Below, in pieces: positions 33,355 through 41,951 of a stretch of 47,367 bases of DNA (the stretch's first letter is position 1; each line of letters opens with the position of its first letter). This DNA is from Candidatus Omnitrophota bacterium. GTDB taxonomy: Bacteria; Omnitrophota; Gorgyraeia; Duberdicusellales; 4484-171. The stretch covers positions 1-47,367 of the forward strand of contig JAQUWY010000012.1 in the NCBI GenBank assembly GCA_028692655.1, in the 5' to 3' direction. Both the position numbers and the translations under genes were made by a program. The notes beneath the pieces were generated by a model. It saw only the letters and a program-made list of their open reading frames with translations, did no database searches and had not been told where the DNA came from.

Positions 33355-35400
33355 TTATTTCCCTAATTTAGATATTCTTTCGTTAGCGTCTTTTACCAAC
33401 TCCGGGCTAGAGCCCCCATCAGAAATTACCTTCATAAACATTTCCTTAGCCTTATCGCTGTATCCCAAGTTCAAATAACAAAGGCCAATCTGGTAATATT
33501 CCTGCCCATCACTTGAGTTTTCCGCAAGATCCAATATCCTTTCATACATATCAATAGCTTCCTGAAATTTATCTTTTTCATACAAACAAAAGGCTATATT
33601 ACGCATAGCTGATAACGCAATGGGATGATCGGGATAGCCATCGGTTAGCTTTTTATACTCCGCAATGGCTTTATCCAGTTCTCCCATATCAAGGTATATT
33701 GTGCCTCTCCAATAGTAAGCATACGGTACCCAGCGGCTCTTAGGATACTTCTTGAGTAAATCCGCATAAGCATTAAGAGCGCCTACGTCTTCTCCTAAAA
33801 TATCCCTACACCCTGCCATATAATATTGAGCACTGTCGGATTTTTGGTTACTGGGAAACTCCAGCAGAAATCTTAAATATGCATCCATCGCCTCCCTGTA
33901 CTCTCCACGGCTATGCAGCACTGCGGCTCTCTGATACAGAGTTACAGGATCCCTGGAGCTAGCTTTTAAAAGTATAGCTACAATAACCACCAGCAACAGG
34001 CTGCCGGCTATAACGGCTATTTTGAAAGACCTAAAATTTATTTTTTTAGCCTTATCTATTAAAAGTTTAAGCAGTTTATCAGCATTGAGCTTTTCTTCCA
34101 TACTTAAATGATCTGAGTTTTTTCCTGCCAAAGCTGCTATTTCCTGAGGGCTTTTTGTTGGGCCTATAATTTTGTGTATTCTATCATCTAAATCTTTTCT
34201 TTCCGGATGGCGCGAGCCGCTGACCGGTCCGAAAATAGTTAGAATAAAATCAATGCCGCTATCGATAAGGACCGGATCTCTTAATCTGTTCTGTTTAAGA
34301 ACGAACTTTATTCTTTTTATGCCTGTTCCTAACTTCTCGATATACCTTCCTGTATGCATAAGCATTTCGGTAATTAGTTTATTTCTTGAGTATTGCGTAT
34401 ATTCCATATTGGCTACAGTTATACCGTCTGCAAGCCCGCCCGGAGTGTATATTTCTATACGGTCATCAAACATAAAAACACGCACTTGAGAAGCCTCTAT
34501 GCCATAATCTCTGTGTACTATAGCGTTAGCAATGGCTTCTCTAACCGCCACCTCGGGATACTCGGTATAATCATCCCGCTTGAGCCCTTCTATCTTAGCT
34601 CCTACATTCATATGCTTGAGAAGAAATTCCCAAGCCTGGTCTATCATCTCCGGTATAACGCCTCTGGCTTCTTTCTGGTCGACAATGACGCTACCTATGT
34701 TTTTTCCTTGAAATCTCACCAGGCGTACTCCACTGAAACTAATAAAATACTGTGGATTCCTACCAAACATCAATAGTGCAGCGGCTGTAGGCACAAGTTG
34801 ATTTGCGCCTTGCGTAAGAATGCCTTTATCCGTAAAAACTTTTTCTTTATTCCTAACCGCTTTATCTTCTTCCAGGGCTTCTATACTCTTAAGATATTTA
34901 TCTACTTTGCCAGAATCTAAATCTTCCCGGGTGGCTGTTTCTACCGGCCAATTATCACTGCCGGCTCTTCTAAAAACTACGGCCTTCCTATACATGTTTT
35001 GAATTTCACCATGACTTGCCACGTATACCTGTTTATCTAACCTGACATAGCAGTCTCCCTCAGCACAATAGGGCCTCTCCATGCCTTTACTTACTTTAAC
35101 TATTCCTATCTGAACTTCGCCTATTTTTTCTAATGAAACTTCAGGATTCGTTGATGGCTTGCAGTATTTTTTATCAATCTCGATTACATCGTTTACATTA
35201 TAAGAAGGGCTTAGGCCGGTTATTTTGCGAGTGCTTTTATCTACTCCTATAAAAATAAAACCGTCGCCTGAATTAGCAAAAGCTACCATAATTTTAGCCA
35301 GTTCTTTTTTATCACTTTCCGTATAAGGCGGCTTTTTCACCAACTCCAGATTCTGGCTGTTTCCTTTAGTAATAAATTCTAAGATCTCTTTATTAGTCAC
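33355..35400 (-). CDS. AlbA_2/HATPase - transmembrane - TPR fusion protein
   Basis: A 681-residue protein of unusual build. Residues about 15-130 match the AlbA_2 (Schlafen-like) nucleic-acid-binding domain (NLELVKKPP, IMVAFANSGDGFIFIGVD). About 285-365 match the HATPase_c_4 region that follows AlbA_2 in putative transcription regulators (AVREAIANAIVHRDYG, YIEKLGTGIKRI). A single transmembrane helix lies at 460-478 (IAVIAGSLLLVVIVAILL) after a basic stretch, so the N-terminus should be cytoplasmic. Residues about 485-681 form at least four TPR-like repeats (YQRAAVLHSRGEYREAMDAY and following), predicted periplasmic. GTG start with AAAGGA six nt upstream. It could link a cytoplasmic regulator to the envelope export machinery. 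Function unknown. Confidence 0.82.
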   Translation of the reverse strand: MTNKEILEFITKGNSQNLELVKKPPYTESDKKELAKIMVAFANSGDGFIFIGVDKSTRKITGLSPSYNVNDVIEIDKKYCKPSTNPEVSLEKIGEVQIGIVKVSKGMERPYCAEGDCYVRLDKQVYVASHGEIQNMYRKAVVFRRAGSDNWPVETATREDLDSGKVDKYLKSIEALEEDKAVRNKEKVFTDKGILTQGANQLVPTAAALLMFGRNPQYFISFSGVRLVRFQGKNIGSVIVDQKEARGVIPEMIDQAWEFLLKHMNVGAKIEGLKRDDYTEYPEVAVREAIANAIVHRDYGIEASQVRVFMFDDRIEIYTPGGLADGITVANMEYTQYSRNKLITEMLMHTGRYIEKLGTGIKRIKFVLKQNRLRDPVLIDSGIDFILTIFGPVSGSRHPERKDLDDRIHKIIGPTKSPQEIAALAGKNSDHLSMEEKLNADKLLKLLIDKAKKINFRSFKIAVIAGSLLLVVIVAILLKASSRDPVTLYQRAAVLHSRGEYREAMDAYLRFLLEFPSNQKSDSAQYYMAGCRDILGEDVGALNAYADLLKKYPKSRWVPYAYYWRGTIYLDMGELDKAIAEYKKLTDGYPDHPIALSAMRNIAFCLYEKDKFQEAIDMYERILDLAENSSDGQEYYQIGLCYLNLGYSDKAKEMFMKVISDGGSSPELVKDANERISKLGK

Positions 35401-35433
35401 TTCTTTCCTTTACCTTATTGCCGGCGGCATTAC

Positions 35434-35772
35434 TTATCTGATTTTCTCATCGATTACCCGCCTGCGTTCCACTCGCAAGCTTCCTTTTACATACGACTTC
35501 CAGGAATTTGCTATACCATGCATGGGTTTGTAGATTTTTTCAAACGCGAAGTCGTCTAGAGCACTATAATCAACTTTATCTCTCCTATACGCAGAAGTTA
35601 CGGAAGAGGCTTCCTCTTCTGCCTGGCTGACTAAAGCTTCATAACGCATCCTCATCATGGGTAATTTCCTGGAAGCATAACTGATAGTTGCTCCCGTAAA
35701 AAAGCATACAATGGTAATAATGATATAGATAAAAACTGTCATCTTTTTTCTTTTGCTCTCATATTTTTCCAT
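35434..35772 (-). CDS. Small single-pass membrane protein
   Basis: A 112-residue protein with one transmembrane helix near residues 12-32 (TVFIYIIITIVCFFTGATISY) after a basic N-terminus (ESKRKK), so most of it is predicted outside the cytoplasm. The rest is charged and helical, with no recognisable domain. The start has AAGGAG four nt upstream of the ATG at 35770-35772. It sits between the membrane receiver and the AlbA_2-TPR gene, so it probably belongs to the same signalling or assembly unit. No family assigned. Confidence 0.72.
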   Translation of the reverse strand: MEKYESKRKKMTVFIYIIITIVCFFTGATISYASRKLPMMRMRYEALVSQAEEEASSVTSAYRRDKVDYSALDDFAFEKIYKPMHGIANSWKSYVKGSLRVERRRVIDEKIR

Positions 35773-35797
35773 ACTACTCCTTAGGCTTTTTTAGCTT

Positions 35798-36598
35798 TTA
35801 CCTGAATTTTTGGTCCTGCTCCAAGGCAATTCCCTGTTCTGTATGCTTCTGCATCCAGTATTTTAATTCATTCAAAGTTTTGTAAAAATCCGATATGCTG
35901 ACTTTTTTATCAGAGTAATACCCGCCGTATAATTTACTGCTGTTTATCTTTGCATAGATATAACCAAATATAGAACCTACCAAGATTCCAACGGCCGTAA
36001 CAATAAAATAAAAATTGTGAGTAATCTTTCTTATTTTTCTCAACATCCCTTTATGACGAAATGAAAAATTATTGTTGCCCAGGTAATATCCGCCTGGAAC
36101 CCCCTCTATGCCTTTCAGACTTTTAAACCTTTCTTTTATTTCTTCTTTAAATGAAATCTCTTTCTCCTGCTTTACTTCTTCCGGAGTCAACTCCCCGCTG
36201 AAAAACTTATCCATATGCTCGGTGTAAGGCAAAGGCTTTAAGTAACAACTCTGGATATGTTTAACCAGGCTTCTGAGATAGTCTAAGTCAAACGGTTTGG
36301 TAACATAATCAAAAACCCCTAACTCTGTTGCTTTTTTAACCGAGGTCATATCTCCAAAGCCGGTTATTATAATAAAGCGTGTTTTCGCATTATTTTTTTT
36401 CATTAACCTTACCGCTTCTACCCCGTTTAACCCTGGTAGGCATAAATCGACAAACGCAAGATCTACAGGCACTTTTTTAGTTATCTCCAAGGCCTCTTCT
36501 GCGCTATTGGCAGACAGAGTCTGGTGGCCATCAGCGGCAAACACCTTTGAAAGAAGCCTTGAGATTGAGATTTCGTCATCAACAATAAGAATTTTCAT
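35798..36598 (-). CDS. Membrane-anchored response-regulator receiver without output domain
   Basis: A 266-residue protein. Residues 1-120 are a full receiver: Asp7/Asp8, phospho-acceptor Asp51 (FVDLCLPG), Thr79 (IITG) and Lys101 (TKPF). There is no HTH, AAA+, GGDEF or other known output. A linker follows, then a basic stretch (RHKGMLRKIRK) and one transmembrane helix at about 197-217 (FYFIVTAVGILVGSIFGYIY), with a short predicted periplasmic tail. Residues 169-175 (GGYYLGN) and 225-228 (GGYY) are glycine-tyrosine motifs resembling the tyrosine tail of the BY-kinase at 42775-44868. The GAF histidine kinase just upstream is the likely phosphodonor. Confidence 0.85.
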   Translation of the reverse strand: MKILIVDDEISISRLLSKVFAADGHQTLSANSAEEALEITKKVPVDLAFVDLCLPGLNGVEAVRLMKKNNAKTRFIIITGFGDMTSVKKATELGVFDYVTKPFDLDYLRSLVKHIQSCYLKPLPYTEHMDKFFSGELTPEEVKQEKEISFKEEIKERFKSLKGIEGVPGGYYLGNNNFSFRHKGMLRKIRKITHNFYFIVTAVGILVGSIFGYIYAKINSSKLYGGYYSDKKVSISDFYKTLNELKYWMQKHTEQGIALEQDQKFR

Positions 36599-36624
36599 TT
36601 TTGAAACAGTATTCTTTTTTAAAA

Positions 36625-37860
36625 CTATTTATACACAGGTAACTTTATGATAAACGTTGTCCCTTTACCGAACCGTGACTCCACCTCTATGGTTCCATTG
36701 TGCAAATCCACGATATGTTTACAAACAGCAAGGCCTAAACCCAGGCCTTGAGGTTTACGAGTACTGAAAAACGGAATAAATATATTGTCTATAACATTAG
36801 CCGGTATTCCCCGGCCAGTATCGCTAATCAATACCTCTGCCATATCTTGAGTTCCTGCCATTTTAGTTTTAATAGTCAATGTCCCGCCGGCAGGCATAGC
36901 CGCTTTAGCATTAAATATTACATTAAATATAACTTCTCTAAACTCATCTAAACCGACAATCACGTTTTTTACATTAGAATCTAAACCCAAATCAATTTTT
37001 ATGCCCTGTTTGGTAAAATTGTTTTTTGCCAATTCAACCACCTGTCTTATTGAATCGTTAACATCAACGGCTTCTTCCTTTTTCTCCAGGGGGCTGCAAT
37101 ATTTAAAAAGCCTTGCAATTATCCGAGAGGAAAGCTGGGCAGCTTCTTTTACATCGTTAATCTCTTCCCAGCCGAAATCACCCTTATGCATATGTTCCAT
37201 TAAATACTGAGCATTGCCTATTATAGTTGTCAAAGGATTGTTAATTTCATGAGCTATACCCGCAGAAAACTGGCCCAAAGCAGCCATTTTTTCTTTTTCT
37301 ACTAACTTTTTCTGCATGAGCCTTATCTCTTCGTTAGCTTTTTTTGTCTCCTCATAAAGCCTCACGCTCCAAATAGATATAGCTGCCTGGTTAGCCAAAA
37401 GCGATAACAGCCCCAAGTCCGGTTCAGAAAATAAGTTATCAGATACCGTATTGTTAAGATTGAGGACACCTATAACCCTTTTTTCCACAATCAGGGGTAC
37501 GCAAATCGAAGATTTTATGCTCTTTTTCTCATCTAAATGGCTGAAACGAGAATCATTTTTTAACCCCCCGACTAAAAGCAAAGGCTTTCCTTCTTTGGCC
37601 ACCCATCCTGATACATGCTCCCCGAGATTAACTTCTACTTTAGCGCAAACTTCTTCACTTAAACCTCTTGCCGCCTTAATCTTTAAAGTTTTGCTGTTTT
37701 CTTCAATCAACATCAAAGAACCGGAATCGGCTTTGAGTAACTCCAAAGATGCATCCAGTATCTGTTTTAAAAGCTTTTCTAAATTGAAAGCGCTCAACAT
37801 CTTTTTCGTAATATTAAGCAGCTCCGTTACATATTTTAATTCTTGTTTCTTTATGTCCAT
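36625..37860 (-). CDS. GAF-domain sensor histidine kinase
   Basis: A soluble histidine kinase. Counting from MDIKKQ, a GAF domain covers about 25-170 (SLELLKADSGSLMLI, SSICVPLIVEKRVIGVLNL). Dimerisation and phospho-acceptor follow (GQFSAGIAHEINNPL, His204). The HATPase domain comes next with N box (VIFNAKAAMPAG), G1 (ISDTGRGIP) and G2 (GLGLGLAVCKHI). The track start is a TTG at 37902; the ATG at 37858-37860 gives a normal N-terminus, although neither has a good ribosome-binding site. No transmembrane segment, so it senses a cytoplasmic signal through GAF. It is followed directly by the membrane receiver gene, its likely partner. Confidence 0.9.
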   Translation of the reverse strand: MDIKKQELKYVTELLNITKKMLSAFNLEKLLKQILDASLELLKADSGSLMLIEENSKTLKIKAARGLSEEVCAKVEVNLGEHVSGWVAKEGKPLLLVGGLKNDSRFSHLDEKKSIKSSICVPLIVEKRVIGVLNLNNTVSDNLFSEPDLGLLSLLANQAAISIWSVRLYEETKKANEEIRLMQKKLVEKEKMAALGQFSAGIAHEINNPLTTIIGNAQYLMEHMHKGDFGWEEINDVKEAAQLSSRIIARLFKYCSPLEKKEEAVDVNDSIRQVVELAKNNFTKQGIKIDLGLDSNVKNVIVGLDEFREVIFNVIFNAKAAMPAGGTLTIKTKMAGTQDMAEVLISDTGRGIPANVIDNIFIPFFSTRKPQGLGLGLAVCKHIVDLHNGTIEVESRFGKGTTFIIKLPVYK

Positions 37861-37916
37861 ATGTTTAAATTTATGAGTTAGACAGAACACATGTCTAATC
37901 AAAATTTTAGGTAACC

Positions 37917-38360
37917 CTATCTTTTCTTCTTCTCAAAAGTTTTAGGAGGCAAGCTGCCTACATCATTCCTATGCGCGGGGCTGGAATCAGTTATCTTACC
38001 GCTTTGACTGTCCATATATGAATAAGAACCGTCAGTACGTTTTTTTAGCACTCCTGTCTTTACGCCATCAGCATTGTAATAATTATAGGCTCGTTTATCC
38101 TTCTTATCCTGTTTCACCTTCCCGACCAAATTACCATGGCTATCATAATAAAAAATATCTTCTCTAATCTTCTTTGAAGAACCGGTTTTTTCTTTTGTTT
38201 TTTCATTATAGAAATCATATCCGCCATCAGCGTTTTCTTTGGTTTCTCCTGCCGGTTGTTCGGTGACTTGCCCAAAAGCATTTGCGGCCATTACACAAAC
38301 TGCTATACAACAGAACACAAAATATTCCGCGAGTTTATTTAGCCTTTTTCCAATCAACAT
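37917..38360 (-). CDS. Exported protein with YD-like repeats
   Basis: A 147-residue protein with a Sec signal peptide (FVFCCIAVCVMAANAFG). The mature part has about four tandem imperfect repeats of about 20-25 residues with the pattern Y-x-Y-x3-G-x4-G (GYDFYNEKTKEKTG, FYYDSHGNLVGKV, YNYYNADGVKTGVL, YSYMDSQSGKI). Such repeats occur in carbohydrate-binding and surface proteins, and tyrosine-rich repeats often bind glycans. GGAGGAG precedes the ATG. It lies between the HD-domain gene and the kinase gene, so it may be a periplasmic partner or glycan-binding protein. No named family. Confidence 0.75.
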   Translation of the reverse strand: MLIGKRLNKLAEYFVFCCIAVCVMAANAFGQVTEQPAGETKENADGGYDFYNEKTKEKTGSSKKIREDIFYYDSHGNLVGKVKQDKKDKRAYNYYNADGVKTGVLKKRTDGSYSYMDSQSGKITDSSPAHRNDVGSLPPKTFEKKKR

Positions 38361-38370
38361 TAGCTCCTCC

Positions 38371-39393
38371 TTAACTTAAGGTATCTTTATCCTTGCTCTT
38401 CCAGGAGAACTTCATCTTTTCTAAATCGGAAACATCCAGGGGCTGGTCTATGTAAAAATATGTCTCTGTCATAAAATCCAGAGATTTAGAACAAGTCAGC
38501 CTCTCGCCCATATGGTTAAAGATTATATTGACCTTTGGCCTTAAAGGGTGGCCTTTATTCATCCCTGTTACCAGGCCTATCTCGCCAGTGCTAAGTTTTA
38601 CCCAGCTGCCCACCGGATATATACCTATATTATTAACAAAAGCCTTCATGATGCTGGGCTGAAAACCTAAAGCTTCCTGGTCTATTATCTCGCTTATCGC
38701 CTGATGAGGAGCCTTGTGTTTCTTGTAAGCACGCGAATGGGTTATTGCTTCATATATATCAGCAAGACTTAAGATTTCAGATATTTTATCCCGGGGCCCT
38801 CTATGATGATGAGTTTCTACCGCTAAGACCCCTTCGTCGCTAAGACAGCCCATTTTTTTTAAAATCTGCGCGCTATACCAGGAATGCTTTTCAACAAGCT
38901 TAATCTCTTCACCTATTAGCTTATCCTTTTTATTGACTATATTTTCCACCTTGACCATTCCTAAATCATGCAAAAATCCTGAAACCGCCAATTCCATAAG
39001 CTCGGATTTATTCAATCCTGCCCAGATGCCTATTTTTGTCGCCATCAGGCCCACATTTAAAGAATGATACGGCAAATAGCTCCCTTGATAAGAATCACGA
39101 TAAAATTGCAGAAAATACTCATTCTCGTTTATTAATATCGTTTCTACTAAGCTTTTAGAGAAATTAACTACCTCCACGGAAGAGGCAGCCTCGTCATTTG
39201 CAATTTTGCTCAGCACTCCCGTTATCAGAGAAATCCCTTCGCTGTACAGATTTGAATCTTCAATCTTGTGGCCTTCCTCCTGGGCCAAGCTGATTATCTT
39301 ATGCATTTGCATGTTTTCAACCAAAATTTTGCTTTCATTTTCCGGATTTTTTCTATCTCCGCTCATTTTAACAATATCACTTATTCTTATCAT
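38371..39393 (-). CDS. HD-GYP-like domain protein with degenerate GYP loop
   Basis: A 340-residue protein with an HD-type phosphohydrolase domain: His110, His142-Asp143 (FLHDLGMV), His170, His195-His196 (ETHHHRGP) and Asp212 (SLADIYEA), in the order seen in HD-GYP cyclic-di-GMP phosphodiesterases. The canonical GYP/GxP segment is missing: HHHRGPRDKISEIL replaces HH-x3-DG-x-GYP. It may still hydrolyse or only bind a cyclic dinucleotide. GAGGAGG precedes the ATG, which overlaps the ATPase stop (ATGA). It is the only visible second-messenger gene of the locus, so it may couple c-di-GMP to export. Alternative: a different HD phosphatase. Confidence 0.78.
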   Translation of the reverse strand: MIRISDIVKMSGDRKNPENESKILVENMQMHKIISLAQEEGHKIEDSNLYSEGISLITGVLSKIANDEAASSVEVVNFSKSLVETILINENEYFLQFYRDSYQGSYLPYHSLNVGLMATKIGIWAGLNKSELMELAVSGFLHDLGMVKVENIVNKKDKLIGEEIKLVEKHSWYSAQILKKMGCLSDEGVLAVETHHHRGPRDKISEILSLADIYEAITHSRAYKKHKAPHQAISEIIDQEALGFQPSIMKAFVNNIGIYPVGSWVKLSTGEIGLVTGMNKGHPLRPKVNIIFNHMGERLTCSKSLDFMTETYFYIDQPLDVSDLEKMKFSWKSKDKDTLS

Positions 39394-40196
39394 ATATAAA
39401 CCTCCTCAAGCACTTTTCCCACTACATCTTCATCTATAACTTTCTTTTCCTCAAACATCCCCTGCAAAAGTGACAGTTCACACATAGTATTTATACTGCG
39501 GGGGATACCCCTGGTGCCTTTTGTTATCATTTTAACCGTTGCCGGGCTAAATAGTTCTGAATCTCCTCCGGCAACCCGGCACCTATAATCTATATACTTA
39601 GCAACATCCTCTTCACCAAAACCGGTCAAATGGTAAGTTGTAGCCAATCTTTGCTTAAACTGCGGCAGCCTATCGATTTTTCTTATGAGTTCGGGCTGCC
39701 CCACAAGAAGCAAGGTTAACAAAAATTTATCATTCATCTGGAAATTTAGAAGAAGCCTTAGCTCCTCAAACATACTGCGGCTTTTTATCGCCTGGGCTTC
39801 ATCAACAATAACAACTGTTTTTTTGCCCTCGTTCATGCTCCTATATAACAACTCATTTAAACTATGAATCAACTTAAGTTTAGTTCCTTTTAGTAGTACA
39901 CTGTCAAATTGGAATATTATTTCTCTTAAAAAATCGTTAGAAGCAAAAGAAGGATTTACGATCAAAGCTACTTTATATTTATTACCTTCCTGCAAAAGCT
40001 TTTTTAAAAGAGCCCGAGTCAAGAGTGTTTTTCCTGAGCCGTATTCTCCGGTAAGCATAGCCGCGCCCCTATTCTCTTCTATACAGTAGCTCATCCTGGT
40101 TAAAGCTTCTTCGTGAGCGGCAGAAGCATACAGGAATTTAGGGTCAGGCGTATTTTCAAATGGTTTTTCTTTTAAGTTCCAATATTCTAAATACAT
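39390..40196 (-). CDS. ExeA-like AAA ATPase (XrtA-locus associated type)
   Basis: A 268-residue AAA ATPase. The N-terminus YLEYWNLKEKPFENTPDPKF is typical of the ExeA/exosortase-locus ATPase family. Walker A is TGEYGSGKT (49-57), Walker B VVIVDEAQAIK, and sensor/arginine region GTRGIPRSINTMCELSL. Proteins of this type recur next to Wzz/BY-kinase genes in exopolysaccharide loci with exosortase. No exosortase or PEP-CTERM protein is visible here, so the locus has the ATPase without that sorting system in view. It overlaps the Wzc-like gene by 10 nt and the HD gene by 4 nt. Confidence 0.87.
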   Translation of the reverse strand: MYLEYWNLKEKPFENTPDPKFLYASAAHEEALTRMSYCIEENRGAAMLTGEYGSGKTLLTRALLKKLLQEGNKYKVALIVNPSFASNDFLREIIFQFDSVLLKGTKLKLIHSLNELLYRSMNEGKKTVVIVDEAQAIKSRSMFEELRLLLNFQMNDKFLLTLLLVGQPELIRKIDRLPQFKQRLATTYHLTGFGEEDVAKYIDYRCRVAGGDSELFSPATVKMITKGTRGIPRSINTMCELSLLQGMFEEKKVIDEDVVGKVLEEVYI

Positions 40197-41941
40197 TGGT
40201 TTAACACAATCCCGTTTAAAGGCTTATTTTTATAATTACCCTGAGAAGGATTCAGCCTTAGAATCGCCGATCTCACACTACTTTTGGAAGTCTTACCCGA
40301 CAAATAAACCATCAGAGACGCATCACATTCAGAAACAAGAGCTGAAATATCAGCACTGTGCAAAATCGAAGGCCCATCTAAAATAACATAATCAAACGTG
40401 GACTTAAACTCGTTTATTAACAAACGCATTCTCTCTGACCTTATAAGCCATGTTCCGTCGGAAACAGGAGAGCCTGAAGTAATAATCTTTAACCTATCCA
40501 ATCCCTTGAACTTGATAGCTTTCTCTACTCCCAAACCGCCTAATAAAAATTCAGTCACGCCGCATATAGCATCTTCAACGGTGACACCTTTATTCAGTAA
40601 ATCTGTAAAACCCGGCCTGCGGCCTTTGATACCAAAAAGAATGTTTATAGATGGGCTGGATAAATTAGAATCAATCAGTAAAACTTTCTTTCCAGACCTT
40701 GCCATAACCAAGGCTAAATTAGAAGCTGTTATTGTTTTACCTTCCCCCCTTTCAGCACTGGTAAAAAATATCGCCTTTCTATCAGAACCAGCGGTAAAAG
40801 CACCTGAACGAATATACGTATAAATAAGCCTATAAGGCTCTATCACACTATTATCACTTTCATATTCTAAAAGCAGATTACCTTTACTCTTTATCTTCAT
40901 TTCTCTTAGAGAAAAGGATTTAAAATAAGGAATAGTTCCTGCAACCGGAATATGCGTCAATGAAAACACTTCTTGTGCCGTTAACATAGCAGTATCCAAA
41001 AACACCGCTATCAACGCTGTAATCAGGCCCGCCAAAAAAGAAGCTGCAAACCCCATTACAAAAATAGTTCTTTTCCTGATTATATGGGTAGTAGCTACAG
41101 GCTTATCGGTATAGCTTATGACCGTAGCAGCGCCCTTTGTGTTTTTTAACTCTTCTATATTTTCTAAATTTACTTCATCCCAATTTTCTTTCAAGGTATT
41201 GTATATTTTCTGGGCATCCTTTAATTCTCTTTCTACTTTCAGGCGGCCGTCCGATTCCTTAGGAGAAACCTCAAGCCTTTTCTTTAGGGCAGTAATGGTA
41301 GCATCTATTCTGACTACGTCAGGGTAAGCAGGAGTGTATATTTTTAAAAAATCCTCCCGTGTTCTTTCCAATTCTGCCAGTTGAGCTTTCAATTCAGAAA
41401 CATTATCCACCACTCCCCGCTCTTGGTCCTGGATTCTCTCCATCTTCCCTTCAGATTCTTCCAGCTGTTTCTTAGCCTCTGCCAATTCCTTCTTCAGGCT
41501 GCTCTTATATTCTTCTGACGCTATCTCCTGATTCTTTATGATTCCCCTTTTAAGCTGGCTGGCTTTAGCATTTACTTCAAGCACATAAATATTGGCAATT
41601 TCCCTGGCTAACTTTGGAACTACATTGTAATCATTGCCCCTTAATGTAATCTCCATTATTCCGGAAGAAGCATCTTTATCTATAGAAATCTTATCTTTCA
41701 AAGAAGCTATGGAGCTGGCAGAACTTATCCTATTGAATTTACCAAGATTGCTCAAGACCCTAGAAAGCACCTCATCGCTCGTAGGCTCAATACCGAAAGA
41801 GTTCTCTAATTTTACAATTGCTTTAGCCTGGTATAAAGGCCTGCGTAATATGCCGTAAATGGAAGCGAAAACAAAAATCACCAGAAAAGGCACAATAAAA
41901 TAAACTTTCTTCTTATAAAACTTCTTTATAAAATTTTGCAT
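40187..41941 (-). CDS. Wzc-like co-polymerase with degenerate kinase motifs
   Basis: A Wzz domain with two transmembrane segments and a periplasmic coiled coil (about 1-290), fused to a P-loop domain of BY-kinase type. Walker A is intact (SAERGEGKT), but Walker A' reads LLIDSNLSSPS instead of D-x-D-x-R, and Walker B is VILDGPS. The C-terminus (SQGNYKNKPLNGIVLNQCI) lacks a tyrosine cluster. It may therefore be a co-polymerase or nucleotide-binding scaffold rather than an active kinase. I prefer the ATG at 41939-41941 (MQNFIKKF), which has AAGG about 6-8 nt upstream, over the track start at 41959. Confidence 0.88.
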   Translation of the reverse strand: MQNFIKKFYKKKVYFIVPFLVIFVFASIYGILRRPLYQAKAIVKLENSFGIEPTSDEVLSRVLSNLGKFNRISSASSIASLKDKISIDKDASSGIMEITLRGNDYNVVPKLAREIANIYVLEVNAKASQLKRGIIKNQEIASEEYKSSLKKELAEAKKQLEESEGKMERIQDQERGVVDNVSELKAQLAELERTREDFLKIYTPAYPDVVRIDATITALKKRLEVSPKESDGRLKVERELKDAQKIYNTLKENWDEVNLENIEELKNTKGAATVISYTDKPVATTHIIRKRTIFVMGFAASFLAGLITALIAVFLDTAMLTAQEVFSLTHIPVAGTIPYFKSFSLREMKIKSKGNLLLEYESDNSVIEPYRLIYTYIRSGAFTAGSDRKAIFFTSAERGEGKTITASNLALVMARSGKKVLLIDSNLSSPSINILFGIKGRRPGFTDLLNKGVTVEDAICGVTEFLLGGLGVEKAIKFKGLDRLKIITSGSPVSDGTWLIRSERMRLLINEFKSTFDYVILDGPSILHSADISALVSECDASLMVYLSGKTSKSSVRSAILRLNPSQGNYKNKPLNGIVLNQCI

Positions 41942-41951
41942 TGTTTTCCTT

